Assembly: GCF_014385105.1 (NCBI RefSeq) | Contig: NZ_JACRTE010000002.1 | Coordinates: forward strand, 124,001 to 188,000 | Length of the DNA stretch: 64,000 bases | Direction of reading: 5' to 3' | DNA from: Qingrenia yutianensis | Lineage (GTDB): Bacteria; Bacillota; Clostridia; UMGS1810 | Shown: piece after piece, positions 34,307-42,257 of the stretch | Layout of the letters: the number at the start of each line of letters is the position of its first letter | Position numbering within the stretch: the first letter of the stretch is position 1 | Notes under the pieces: generated by a model | Database searches by the model: none | Told to the model about the DNA's origin: nothing | What the model saw: only the letters and a program-made list of their open reading frames with translations | Program-made: the position numbers and the translations under genes

Positions 34307-34600
34307 TTATTTTTCTCCCTTTTCAAGCCTTTCGAGCGCCGCTTTATATCCGCCTGTGCCGTATGTGAAGCATTTGTTTACACGGCTTATTGTAGCGGTG
34401 CTTGCACCTGTTTCCTTTGAAATTTCAATATAGCTTTTGTTCTGCTGTAAAAGCTGTGCAACTTCAAGACGCTGTGAAAGCGACTGAATTTCTTTTATTG
34501 TGCATATATCTTCAAAAAACTTGTAACATTCCTCCACGTTTTTCAAGGTCAAAATCGCCTCAAAAAGCTTGTCTGTAAACTCCGAATATTTTTTTTCCAT
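34307..34600 (-). CDS. TrpR-like regulator of the YerC/YecD family
   Basis: A 97-residue, all-helical protein of the TrpR superfamily. The helix-turn-helix is in the C-terminal half: LLQQNKSYIEISKETGAS then TATISRVNKCF. It is the first gene of the his operon, one base before hisZ. TrpR-type proteins in this position in Firmicutes have been proposed as histidine-responsive repressors (sometimes called HisR); the tryptophan-repressor relationship makes amino-acid sensing plausible but not shown. Two inverted repeats at its own promoter are candidate operators, implying autoregulation. Confidence 0.85.
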   Translation of the reverse strand: MEKKYSEFTDKLFEAILTLKNVEECYKFFEDICTIKEIQSLSQRLEVAQLLQQNKSYIEISKETGASTATISRVNKCFTYGTGGYKAALERLEKGEK

Positions 34601-34622
34601 TTATTTCACGTTCCTTTTTAAG

Positions 34623-34673
34623 AAAGTATATCTTATACTTTAGCATTTTACCACACTAAATTGCTAAAGTCAA
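34623..34673 (-). promoter_or_regulatory. his operon promoter with two overlapping inverted repeats
   Basis: Minus strand: TTGACT (34673-34668), 17 bp, TAAAAT (34650-34645). One inverted repeat, CTTTAGCA (34638-34645) with TGCTAAAG (34662-34669), brackets the spacer and touches both boxes. A second, AAAGTATA-TCT-TATACTTT (34623-34641), lies at the expected transcription start. No T-box or long leader is present. Confidence 0.8.
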
Positions 34674-34712
34674 GTGATATAACAAAAATTTTACAAAAAT
34701 ATATCGTACATT

Positions 34713-34755
34713 AAAAAAACAAGGCTCAAAAACCTATGTTTTCAAACCTTGTTTT
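34713..34755 (-). terminator. Terminator of the surface-protein gene
   Basis: On the minus strand AACAAGG...GTTTTTGAGCCTTGTT folds into an extended stem followed by seven T. Confidence 0.8.
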
Positions 34756-34769
34756 CAAATTATTGCAGC

Positions 34770-37385
34770 TTATTTCACTTTTGTGATAACTACTTTCTGT
34801 TCTTTTTCAATCCATTCAACGCTTGCGCCGAGTTTTTCCGAAATAAATCTTATAGGCGTATATGTGCGGTCGTTCTCGATAAACGCAGGACTGTCGAGTT
34901 TAACGCTCTCGCTGACATTCTCTCTGTTTACCTGTGCAAGTTCCGCACCGATTGTGATGAGGATAACAACATCCTCACCCTTTTCATTTTTGCCCGTAAT
35001 TGTCACAAGCTGATTTTCGCCGTCCCATTCAACCTTTGCGCCCAAGTTCTCGGCAACAAATCTTGCAGGAAGCATTGTTCTGCCGTTAACAATTTTGGGA
35101 GCTACGTCGTTTGTTTTTTCCGCTCCGAATACCGTAGCGGATTTATCATCTATTGTGAGAATAATCTCGTTTGACGAAACCGACGGTTTATCCGTTCCGA
35201 TTTCCGTCCAGCCGGCATAAAGAGTGATACTTGTTATAACATTTTTGGAAAAATCGTATTTTGTTGTAAGGTCTTTGTCGGAATACCAGCCTGTAAATTC
35301 AAAACCGTCTTTTGTCGGGTCGCTCGGCTCTTTTGCCGTGGAATTTCTCGTAACGGTCTGTGTTGCAACTTTGCTTCCGCCGTTTGTATCAAAGTTTACG
35401 GTGTAACGGCTTACGCTGTCACCGCCTCTGTTTGTGCTCTCCTTACTTCCCGTTGCGGGATATTCAGCCTTCGCAATGCCTGAATTTTCCGCATTTTCAA
35501 CCTTTTCCGCACCGCTTAATTCATAGCTGTTTTCCGCAATGCCGTCAAGAGTATAATTCTTTTTCGGTGTAATTGTTATTTCTGCACTGTAAACGGTGTC
35601 GTATTCAAATTTTCCGACAATTTCGGGCGTCCATACAACCGTTGCGGTGTATTCTTCTGTTTCAATATCCTTCTGCGGTACGGCATTTTTAACCGGCGCG
35701 TCAAGCGGAATTGATTTGCTTATTGTCTTGGGAAAAATTTTAAATTCAACAGGGTCACTCACAAGTTTGTTATATTCCGCAGACTGTGCAACTGTCGCTT
35801 TAACATAATATGTGCCTGCGTCTGTCGGTACATCGTCGGTGTATGTGCCGTTTTCTGCATTTGAATATGTAAATTCAACCTTGCCGTATTCCGCCTCCGC
35901 GGTCGGAGCTTTGGCATCTCCGCCGTATGTCCGGTTTTCTATCGCAAGCGCTTTTGTAAACTTATTATCCTTGCGCGGTACCGTATTTTCTTCCCAAACC
36001 GCATAAAGAACAGCACTGTCGGAAAGTTCTATTTCATCATTTGGCTGATACTGTGCCTCGGTTGCGTCTTTTGCGGCTGCCCAGCCTAAAAAGTTGTAAT
36101 TATCGCGCGTGGGTACAACACTGCTGATTGTAAACGTCGCTTTTTCGCCTACAATAACATCTTTGCTGTCGCCTGCAAGTGCACTGTTTTCATCTCCGCC
36201 GTTAACGTCGTAGCCGAAATAAACGGTTTTTGTTTCGTCCTCTTCGCCTTTTATTTTCGTAAGTTTTATCTTATTATCTTCAAGTTTAAGATAAAATCCC
36301 TCGTTGCTTAATTTAATTTTTGCCATATCGTTTTTGGTGAGAACAACACCGTCCGACGCGGTTGCAATAACTCTGTCCTCCGATGTATTTTCTACGGTGA
36401 GCAGGATTTCGTTTTTAACATCTGAAGTAAGTTCTATAAATTTGTCAACAGCAGTGTCACTCATCATATGAATATCATTGTTGGTATCTATATTTGCTGA
36501 CCCGCCGATTTTCAAAACTGCATTTTTTCCGTATTCACAGCTGTGAAAAATTGCCTTGCCCCTTTGCTCATCGCCGGCTGTTGTGTTGTTTGTTATTTTT
36601 CCGCCTGTTATTATGGTTTTGCCGTACGACGAATTGTAAATCGCACCGCCTTTTGTTGACGAATTATTTCGGATTGTTCCGTAGTTTATTTTAAGCGTTC
36701 CCTCTCTTACATAAAAAGCACCGCCCCCGAAACTCGCCGTTTGGTCCAAAGTTTTGTTGCTCTCAACCGTTCCGCCGTTCATAATAAACTCGGCATATTC
36801 GTCAAGAAATACCGCTCCGCCGTAACTTCTTGCCTCACAGTCTGCGATAGTTCCGCCGTTCATTGTGAATTTTCCGCCTGCCATATATACGGCGGCGCCC
36901 CGAACTCCGCCTCGGTATATTTCACCTGTTTTCTTATGTTTTACAAGCGATGCGGCATTCGATTCCACTTCTCCGCCTTTAACATATATAGCAGAACACT
37001 TGCGTTCTTCTCCATCGCGGTCCGAAACAACAATATTATCACCGTCGATTACAACACTGTTAAGCGTAAGCTTTGCACCGTTTTCAACTATTAAAATATT
37101 TCCTGTATTGCTTGTTCTTTTAAGTGTGCCTGCGCCGTTTGTCCCGTTATTTATTGTAACAGTGCCGTTAATTGTTATCGGGCCGTCTATGTTTACAACG
37201 CCGTTAACGGTAATTGTCACGTTTCCCGAAATTGTAACGTTTCCTTTTGTTTCGCCGTCATTCCAATCTTCGTTTGACGTGATGTCCGCAGTTTCAACGT
37301 CTGCATACACCGAAAAACCGCTCGGCAGCAACGTAAACATCATTGCAAGCGTCAAAAGAATTGTTAACACTCTGTTAATTTTCAT
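34770..37385 (-). CDS. Large secreted multidomain surface protein (beta-helix, InlB-type repeats, copper-amine-oxidase-like C terminus)
   Basis: An 871-residue exported protein. Parts in order: signal peptide (about 1-29), right-handed beta-helix repeats of the Pmp/pectate-lyase-like kind (about 40-300; many GG-x-F/I-x-M-N-GGTI units), a Listeria-Bacteroides-type repeat (about 390-470, ending YNFLGWAAAKD...LYAVW), a beta-sandwich with TDAGTYYVKATV (about 480-560), a second InlB-type repeat (about 665-735, GFEFTGWYSDKDLTT), and a C-terminal copper-amine-oxidase N-domain-like module (about 745-871, with VNGRTMLPARFVAENLGA and NDRTYTPIRFISEKLGA). The last module is a common wall-associated domain in Clostridia. 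There is no LPXTG. It faces a MerR regulator across a MerR-type promoter. Confidence 0.82.
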   Translation of the reverse strand: MKINRVLTILLTLAMMFTLLPSGFSVYADVETADITSNEDWNDGETKGNVTISGNVTITVNGVVNIDGPITINGTVTINNGTNGAGTLKRTSNTGNILIVENGAKLTLNSVVIDGDNIVVSDRDGEERKCSAIYVKGGEVESNAASLVKHKKTGEIYRGGVRGAAVYMAGGKFTMNGGTIADCEARSYGGAVFLDEYAEFIMNGGTVESNKTLDQTASFGGGAFYVREGTLKINYGTIRNNSSTKGGAIYNSSYGKTIITGGKITNNTTAGDEQRGKAIFHSCEYGKNAVLKIGGSANIDTNNDIHMMSDTAVDKFIELTSDVKNEILLTVENTSEDRVIATASDGVVLTKNDMAKIKLSNEGFYLKLEDNKIKLTKIKGEEDETKTVYFGYDVNGGDENSALAGDSKDVIVGEKATFTISSVVPTRDNYNFLGWAAAKDATEAQYQPNDEIELSDSAVLYAVWEENTVPRKDNKFTKALAIENRTYGGDAKAPTAEAEYGKVEFTYSNAENGTYTDDVPTDAGTYYVKATVAQSAEYNKLVSDPVEFKIFPKTISKSIPLDAPVKNAVPQKDIETEEYTATVVWTPEIVGKFEYDTVYSAEITITPKKNYTLDGIAENSYELSGAEKVENAENSGIAKAEYPATGSKESTNRGGDSVSRYTVNFDTNGGSKVATQTVTRNSTAKEPSDPTKDGFEFTGWYSDKDLTTKYDFSKNVITSITLYAGWTEIGTDKPSVSSNEIILTIDDKSATVFGAEKTNDVAPKIVNGRTMLPARFVAENLGAKVEWDGENQLVTITGKNEKGEDVVILITIGAELAQVNRENVSESVKLDSPAFIENDRTYTPIRFISEKLGASVEWIEKEQKVVITKVK

Positions 37386-37430
37386 TTGCGTTTCCTCCCA
37401 AAAATGTAATTTAAAATTTTAAAACTTCCC

Positions 37431-37459
37431 TTGTATTTACATACAATTTGTAGTATCAT
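37431..37459 (+). promoter_or_regulatory. Probable promoter of the MerR gene
   Basis: TTGTAT (37431-37436), 17 bp, TATCAT (37454-37459). It overlaps the start region of the divergent surface-protein transcript. TTGTATTTACATACAA around it is itself a near-palindrome. Confidence 0.55.
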
Positions 37460-37463
37460 AGAT

Positions 37464-37494
37464 ATTATACACCGTACATCAATGTACGATGCAA
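37464..37494 (-). promoter_or_regulatory. MerR-type promoter (19-bp spacer) of the surface-protein gene
   Basis: Minus strand: TTGCAT (37494-37489), 19 bp, TATAAT (37469-37464). The spacer contains the perfect inverted repeat CGTACAT-TG-ATGTACG (37473-37488). An over-long 19-20 bp spacer with a central dyad is the hallmark of promoters activated by MerR proteins through DNA untwisting. Confidence 0.75.
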
Positions 37495-37515
37495 GTGTTT
37501 TACGGAGAAAATTTT

Positions 37516-38289
37516 ATGAATAACGAAAAAAATTTATTTTCAATAGGTGAAATTGCAAAAACAATAGGAATTACCCGAAGAATTGTATTAAATTACGAGG
37601 AAAAAGGGCTGATAACCTACGACGTTAAAAACGGCGAAAACGGCAATCGATATTATACAATGGATACGTTTGCAAAAATCCATACAGTCCGAAATTTGCA
37701 AAAGCTCGGTCTGTCGCTTGACGAAATACACGGCTATCTCGACGGCACGGCGGATTTAATGATGATGATTCACCGTCTGGAGGCTATACGCGACACGCTT
37801 AATCTCAATATTGAAAAACTTTATGAGCGCGCAGGCGGTCCGACAGATGATGTGAAAAAAGTTTCAATTTATAAACAAAAGGTGTATTGCCGTACGTATA
37901 CCGCAGAAACCGTCGCCGAAAAAACCGACCTTTTACGCAAAACAGCGCTTGAGGCGACGCGTATTTACGGTGCGGACACAACAAGGCGAATGTATTTTAT
38001 AGAGCATACGTTTTCACAGTCCGGCACGCTCGCGTTCTGTGCCTCTGTGCCGTATCGGAGCGAGGGTGAAAATATCGTTGAAATACCGACGTTTTCCGCA
38101 ATATGTATGTATCATCACGGTGCGTACGAAAAACTTCCCGAGGCAGTTGAAAAACTTGTTAAATATGCCGAAAAAAACAGAATACAAATTTTGGACAAAT
38201 GCCGTTTTGCCTTTCTCGAAGGCCCTCCCCAGCATAGGAAAAAAGATAAATTTATAACACAGGTTATTATCCCGATTAAGGAAATTTGA
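37516..38289 (+). CDS. MerR-family regulator with GyrI-like effector domain
   Basis: A 257-residue regulator. The N-terminal winged helix (FSIGEIAKTIGITRRIVLNYEEKGLI, about 7-32) is the MerR DNA-binding domain, followed by a dimerisation helix (about 75-105) and a C-terminal domain (about 115-257) resembling the GyrI/BmrR-type small-molecule binding fold, with YEKLPEAVEKL and the late acidic residues seen in such pockets. The ATG at 37516 has ACGGAG upstream; the frame upstream to 37489 overlaps the -35 box of the divergent promoter. The divergent surface-protein gene is the probable target. Confidence 0.85.
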   Translation: MNNEKNLFSIGEIAKTIGITRRIVLNYEEKGLITYDVKNGENGNRYYTMDTFAKIHTVRNLQKLGLSLDEIHGYLDGTADLMMMIHRLEAIRDTLNLNIEKLYERAGGPTDDVKKVSIYKQKVYCRTYTAETVAEKTDLLRKTALEATRIYGADTTRRMYFIEHTFSQSGTLAFCASVPYRSEGENIVEIPTFSAICMYHHGAYEKLPEAVEKLVKYAEKNRIQILDKCRFAFLEGPPQHRKKDKFITQVIIPIKEI

Positions 38290-38342
38290 CAAAAACAGTA
38301 AAAATTTTTTCGGAGAAGAAAATGGTGTAAATAACGCAACCG

Positions 38343-38698
38343 CGCCGTCAGGCGCATACCGCAAAAGGTTGGTAGTGAACCAAAGGAGTTATAAGCGCGC
38401 TTGCAAGCGAATAGCCGACGTGAACGTGACCTTTTGCGGAAAAGGAGGAGCAGAAAAAAGCCAACGCCGTCAGGCGCACAGTCGCAAAAGGTTGGTAGTG
38501 AGCCAAAGGCGTTATGAGCGCGCTTGCAAGCGAATAGCCGACGTGAACGTGACCTTTTGCGGAAGAGGAGGAGCAGAAAAAAGCCAACGCCGTCAGATGC
38601 ACAGCCGCAAAAGGTTGGTAGTGAGCCAAAGGCGTTATGAGCGCGCTTGCAAGCGAATAGCCGACGTGAACGTGACCTTTTGCGGAAGAGGAGGAGCA
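38343..38698. repeat. Three tandem ~122-bp repeats with internal long inverted repeat
   Basis: Units start at 38343, 38465 and 38588 (lengths 122, 123 and at least 111). Each contains CCGCAAAAGGT near its start and ACCTTTTGCGG about 70 nt later, able to close an ~80-nt hairpin (38359-38439 in unit 1), plus an inner palindrome CGCTTGCAAGCG. Units 2 and 3 are almost identical; unit 1 carries scattered differences. Base composition is more GC-rich than the flanks. Open frames cross the array on both strands but show repeats of the same peptide and no start signals. The remainder of 38290-38763 holds a tRNA terminator and no gene. Confidence 0.8.
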
Positions 38699-38729
38699 GC
38701 GGCGCGGGTGACTGATTTTTTTATGAAAT

Positions 38730-38759
38730 AAAAAAATCGGAACAAGCAAAGCTTGCTCC
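38730..38759 (-). terminator. Terminator of tRNA-Glu
   Basis: On the minus strand GGAGCAAGC-TTT-GCTTGTTCC is followed by a T run just after the tRNA 3' end. Confidence 0.85.
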
Positions 38760-38763
38760 GACG

Positions 38764-38838
38764 TGGTGACCCGTAGGGGAATCGAACCCCTGTTATCGCC
38801 GTGAAAGGGCGGTGTCTTAACCGCTTGACCAACGGGCC
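38764..38838 (-). tRNA. tRNA-Glu (anticodon UUC)
   Basis: Acceptor GGCCCGT pairs with ACGGGTC (one G-U), CCA is encoded, and GGTTCGATTCC forms the T arm. The anticodon loop CTTTCAC gives UUC. The anticodon stem is CCGCC/GGCGA, so the outermost pair (27-43) is C-A instead of the usual C-G. Confidence 0.95.
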
Positions 38839-38937
38839 GAAATTTAAAACGCTCGGTTATTATAGCATATAAAACCTTGCTTGTCAATAGTTTTTAGCGT
38901 TAAATTTCGTCAAAATAAACTTTTATATAAAAAAGTA

Positions 38938-38966
38938 TTGACAAACAAACCAAAATAGTGTAAAAT
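38938..38966 (+). promoter_or_regulatory. Promoter of rpsF-ssb-rpsR
   Basis: TTGACA (38938-38943), 17 bp, TAAAAT (38961-38966). A ~75-nt leader follows, with a CTCAA...TTGAG foldback at about 39001-39017 that might serve in ribosomal-protein autoregulation. Confidence 0.85.
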
Positions 38967-39046
38967 AATTGAGTTAATGTCGAATTTGACATATCCTTGC
39001 TCTCAATTTTTTTGAGGGCCAAAGACCAAAGGGAGGTGACTTTTAG

Positions 39047-39337
39047 ATGGAAAAAATCGTAAACAAGTACGAAACTATCTTTGTTGTTGACACAAGCATC
39101 GGCGAAGAGAACGTTACAGCAGTAGTTGAAAAGTTCAAAGCTATGATTGAAAAGGCAGGCAGCGAAATCACTGTTGAGGACTGGGGCAAGAGAAGACTTG
39201 CATATCCCATCGAGGACAGAACAGAGGGTTATTACACTCTTATCAATTTCACAGCCGAACCCGAGTTCATTAAAGAGTTGGATAGAATTTACAACATCAC
39301 TGACGGTATTTTGAGAACCATTACCATTAAAAAATAA
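39047..39337 (+). CDS. rpsF: 30S ribosomal protein S6
   Basis: Component of the small-subunit platform, where it pairs with S18. The 96-residue protein matches S6 throughout: KYETIFVVDTSIGEE at the start, EDWGKRRLAYPIEDRTEGYY in the middle and RIYNITDGILRTI near the end. GGGAGGTGAC precedes the ATG. Codon usage is visibly enriched in favoured codons compared with neighbours, as expected for a highly expressed gene. Confidence 0.97.
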   Translation: MEKIVNKYETIFVVDTSIGEENVTAVVEKFKAMIEKAGSEITVEDWGKRRLAYPIEDRTEGYYTLINFTAEPEFIKELDRIYNITDGILRTITIKK

Positions 39338-39356
39338 GTAAAGTTGGTGACAGAAA

Positions 39357-39791
39357 ATGAACAAAGTAATTTTGCTCGGCAGACTTACAAGAGATCCGGA
39401 GCTTCGAACGACGCCGTCGGGTGTGAGTGTATGCTCGTTTTCCGTGGCGGTCAACAGACGCTTTGCCAGAGAGGGTCAGCAAACGGCAGATTTCATTAAC
39501 TGCGTTGCCTGGCGTCAAACGGCAGAATTTATTTCAAAATATTTTACAAAAGGCAGAATGATTGGCGTTGTAGGTTCGCTTACAACAGGCAGATACGAAA
39601 AAGACGGTCAGACGCATTATACCACTGATGTCACCGTTGACGAGGCTTATTTTGCAGACAGCAAAAATTCGGCTTCGGGCTCAAATGAAAACGTATCGGG
39701 AAATGCCGTAAATTCGGGCAATAATACCGCATCGTTCGGTATTAACGACGATTTTATGCCCACTCCTGCCGACGACGATTTGCCGTTTTAA
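39357..39791 (+). CDS. ssb: Single-stranded DNA-binding protein
   Basis: Binds single-stranded DNA during replication and repair. The 144-residue protein has an OB fold (about 1-105; MNKVILLGRLTRDPELRTT, FINCVAWRQTAEFISKYF) and a disordered Gly/Asn/Ser-rich linker ending in the acidic tip ADDDLPF that recruits partner proteins. Placement between rpsF and rpsR is the classic Firmicute arrangement. Confidence 0.97.
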   Translation: MNKVILLGRLTRDPELRTTPSGVSVCSFSVAVNRRFAREGQQTADFINCVAWRQTAEFISKYFTKGRMIGVVGSLTTGRYEKDGQTHYTTDVTVDEAYFADSKNSASGSNENVSGNAVNSGNNTASFGINDDFMPTPADDDLPF

Positions 39792-39824
39792 AAAATGTGT
39801 TAACTAATAAAGGAGGTTTAAAAA

Positions 39825-40061
39825 ATGGCTGAAGAAAGAGCTTACCGCAAAAAACCCAAAAAGAAAGTTTGTGCTTTCTGTGCAGATAAAGTGGAAGAAA
39901 TCGATTACAAAGATGTTGCTAAACTCCGAAAATATATTTCCGAGAGAGCTAAAATTCTTCCCAGAAGAATAAACGGAAACTGTGCAAAACATCAGAGACA
40001 GCTTACACAGGCTATCAAAAGAGCAAGGCATATTGCACTTCTTCCCTACACATCTGAATAA
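39825..40061 (+). CDS. rpsR: 30S ribosomal protein S18
   Basis: Small-subunit protein that binds with S6. The 78-residue protein has KKKVCAFCADKVEEIDYKD, LRKYISERAKILPRRINGNC and QRQLTQAIKRARHIALLP. The two N-terminal Cys (CAFC) and the later Cys are of the zinc-retaining (C+) type. AGGAGG lies just upstream. Confidence 0.97.
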   Translation: MAEERAYRKKPKKKVCAFCADKVEEIDYKDVAKLRKYISERAKILPRRINGNCAKHQRQLTQAIKRARHIALLPYTSE

Positions 40062-40069
40062 GAAATTTA

Positions 40070-40102
40070 AAACTGCTCGTCATAAGACAAGCAGTTTTTT
40101 TG
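40070..40102 (+). terminator. Terminator of rpsF-ssb-rpsR
   Basis: AACTGCT pairs with AGCAGTT (with an inner GTC/GAC), followed by seven T. Confidence 0.88.
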
Positions 40103-40106
40103 TTAT

Positions 40107-40601
40107 TTATAAAATCTTTTCCATTCCTATTTTCTGAACCTTAAGACCTATATGCTCGTAAAATTTCAGCGCCGAGTCGTTTCCTGCCCAAACGTTTAGC
40201 GTAACGTTGTAAAAGCCGTTCTTTTTTGCAAAGTCAAGCACATATTCGTAAAGACGCGTGCCGATATGACCGCCTCGAACGTTTTCATCAACGCACAAAT
40301 CGTCAATGTAAAGCGTTTTTATGTCGCAGAGCGAATTATCGTTCTTAACCTTGATATAAACGCAAAAGGCATATCCGGCAACCGCGCCGTCCTTTTCAGC
40401 AACGAAAATCGGGCGTTTGTCGTCGGCGATAATTTCTTTAAGTTCATCGGTCGTGTACTTTTTTGAACCGCGCTTAAACAAATCGGGGCGCGCGTCGCTG
40501 TGCACCTTATGCACCTGATACAAAAGCTTTTCGATTGTGTCAACATCGCGCATTTCTGCTCGTCTTATTTTTACCTCGCTTATTTTTATCAACCCTTTCA
40601 A
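40107..40601 (-). CDS. GNAT-family N-acetyltransferase
   Basis: A 164-residue acyltransferase using acetyl-CoA. The core strands are VKIRRAEMRDVDTI at the start, AGYAFCVY, LYIDDLCVDENVRGGHIGTRLYEYV (acetyl-CoA pyrophosphate loop around residues 110-120) and NVTLNVWAGNDSALKFYEHIG. The substrate is unknown; RimI-like and small-molecule acetyltransferases share this pattern. The start is uncertain: the frame opens with TTG at 40601 and no good ribosome binding site matches any in-frame start before the conserved region. It is close to, but separate from, the SGNH gene upstream. Confidence 0.85.
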   Translation of the reverse strand: MKGLIKISEVKIRRAEMRDVDTIEKLLYQVHKVHSDARPDLFKRGSKKYTTDELKEIIADDKRPIFVAEKDGAVAGYAFCVYIKVKNDNSLCDIKTLYIDDLCVDENVRGGHIGTRLYEYVLDFAKKNGFYNVTLNVWAGNDSALKFYEHIGLKVQKIGMEKIL

Positions 40602-40610
40602 GATGTAATT

Positions 40611-41612
40611 TTATAAACATTTTTTCATATGTTCATACAAACGGTTGCAGATTTTTTCAACTCCGTAAATGCTCGGGTGCACAAAATCCGCGCTGATAAG
40701 GGACATATTGTCAATAAGCTCCGCTCCGCTTATGTATTTAACATTTTTATAATTTCGCTTTTTCACAACATCGCTTATTATATCGCGCCAGTTCTGCGCG
40801 GTTGTCTTGCCCTCAAAATCCTCGCGCGTATAAAACGGCGAAATAACAAAAATCGGCTTATCAGGGTTCTTTTCGGCAACCGCTGAAACGGTATAATCCA
40901 CCCTGCTCCTGATTTTTTCGTTGTCGTCCCAGTCCAGCGCGTTTATGCCAAGTTCCAGCACTGCAATATCCCATTTTTCATTTGCGATATAGTTAACCAT
41001 TTCCTTTTCCATAAGACAGGAGCCCGAATGTCCAAGGTTTCGGCAGTCAACTCCGAGTTTTTTTGCAAGATATGACACCCACGAATTTGAATAGCAAATT
41101 GCATTTGAGCCATGTGTGATGGACGAGCCATAGCAAAGAAGCGTCTTTTTCGGAAGCATTTCAACCGTCGGCGGTTCAACGTCGCCTATAATATCGCCAA
41201 GCTCTATGTACCCTCTGTCAAACACAATGCGCACAACCGACGGAGAAAAAGGAAAATTTCCCTCTTTGGTCATATCCTCCAAAAGCTTTTGCTCACTGTT
41301 TTTTTCTATAATAAATTCACACATTTCGGTGCCCAAAACCCTGTTTACCTCGTGGTCGCTCCAACCGCCCTGAATACCGCCGTAAAAAACGTGAAAAGTG
41401 CTTGTTATGCCTTCTTTGTACGAACGCATTTTTAAGGTGACCTTGTCGCTTTTCATAACAAATCTCAATTCCACACCGGTGCAGTCTTCGTCTGCATTCT
41501 GACCGCGTTCAAGCTTATCGTAAACGTTTTTCGGCGCACGGAGCATTCTTATGCCCTCGGTGCCGTCGTATATATGCGCAGCATTGTGAATTTCTGTATT
41601 TTTATAAATCAC
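40611..41612 (-). CDS. SGNH/GDSL-family hydrolase with N-terminal beta domain
   Basis: A 333-residue esterase-type protein with no signal peptide. Residues about 1-150 form a beta-rich domain; about 155-333 form the SGNH hydrolase: CYGSSITHGS (nucleophile Ser block), NLGHSGSCL (Gly block), VLELGINAL (Asn-like block) and VHPSIYG (catalytic His, preceded by the Asp). The two-domain plan resembles SsfX3-type and carbohydrate-acetyl esterases. Cytoplasmic and of unknown substrate. It ends 9 nt before the GNAT gene and the two may be one operon. Confidence 0.82.
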   Translation of the reverse strand: MIYKNTEIHNAAHIYDGTEGIRMLRAPKNVYDKLERGQNADEDCTGVELRFVMKSDKVTLKMRSYKEGITSTFHVFYGGIQGGWSDHEVNRVLGTEMCEFIIEKNSEQKLLEDMTKEGNFPFSPSVVRIVFDRGYIELGDIIGDVEPPTVEMLPKKTLLCYGSSITHGSNAICYSNSWVSYLAKKLGVDCRNLGHSGSCLMEKEMVNYIANEKWDIAVLELGINALDWDDNEKIRSRVDYTVSAVAEKNPDKPIFVISPFYTREDFEGKTTAQNWRDIISDVVKKRNYKNVKYISGAELIDNMSLISADFVHPSIYGVEKICNRLYEHMKKCL

Positions 41613-41685
41613 TTAAAAAATCTCTCCTTTTAATATATACATATACTATACCACCGCACCGCCGATTTTGTCAACAAAAAGGCAT

Positions 41686-41711
41686 AAAAAAGGGACGGAA
41701 AATCCGCCCCC
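41686..41711 (-). terminator. Terminator of hpf
   Basis: On the minus strand GGGGCGGATTTTCCGTCCC is followed by TTTTTT; one mismatch in the stem. Confidence 0.78.
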
Positions 41712-41738
41712 GTAAACACTTTTTAAATTTAAAAAGCA

Positions 41739-42257
41739 CTATTCAAGTTCAATCAAACCGTAGTTGCCGTCGTTTCGTTTGTAAACCACTGCAACTGCGC
41801 CCTCCTCGGAATTATCAAAAATGTAAAAATTATGTCCGAGCATATTCATCTGCAAAATAGCTTCTTCGGCGCTCATAGGCTTTTTGGAATATTTTTTTGT
41901 TTTAACAATCTTAAATTCTTTTTCCTCATCGGCACCCTTCGCGTCCTCAGGCACAACAACCGCCTTTTTGAGCCTCTTTTCGAGTTTCGTTTTGTGCTTT
42001 CTTATCTGGCGCTCCATCAAATCTTCGATAATATCAATCGAGCGGTACAAATCGTCACAGCGTTCCTCGCATCGGAAAACCATTCCGCCGTAATATATGG
42101 TAAGCTCGGCAATGTGGTTGCCTTTCTGCGCCGACAAAGTAACCGTTGCGTCAACGTCCTCGGCAAAAAACTTTCCGAGCTTGCTTATTTTTTTCTCAAC
42201 ATAGCTTTCAATAGCCGGTGTGAGTTCCATTTTTCTTGCAACAATTTTAATTTTCAT
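41739..42257 (-). CDS. hpf: Ribosome hibernation-promoting factor, long form
   Basis: Inactivates ribosomes in stationary phase by joining two 70S particles into a 100S dimer. The 172-residue protein has the N-terminal S30AE domain (about 1-100; MKIKIVARKMELTPAIESYV, HIAELTIYYGGMVFRCEE) and the C-terminal dimerisation domain (about 115-172; KPMSAEEAILQMNMLGHNFY, the signature of the long form). ATG 42257 follows AAAGGAG; the open frame upstream is non-coding leader. Confidence 0.95.
   Translation of the reverse strand: MKIKIVARKMELTPAIESYVEKKISKLGKFFAEDVDATVTLSAQKGNHIAELTIYYGGMVFRCEERCDDLYRSIDIIEDLMERQIRKHKTKLEKRLKKAVVVPEDAKGADEEKEFKIVKTKKYSKKPMSAEEAILQMNMLGHNFYIFDNSEEGAVAVVYKRNDGNYGLIELE

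Noticed and set aside
38343..38698. CRISPR array
   Set aside because: The ~122-bp units are contiguous and contain no short repeat separated by unique spacers, and no cas genes are nearby.
38348..38887. 179-codon minus-strand and 120-codon plus-strand frames over the tandem repeats
   Set aside because: Both simply translate the repeat units; the minus frame also runs through tRNA-Glu. No start signals.
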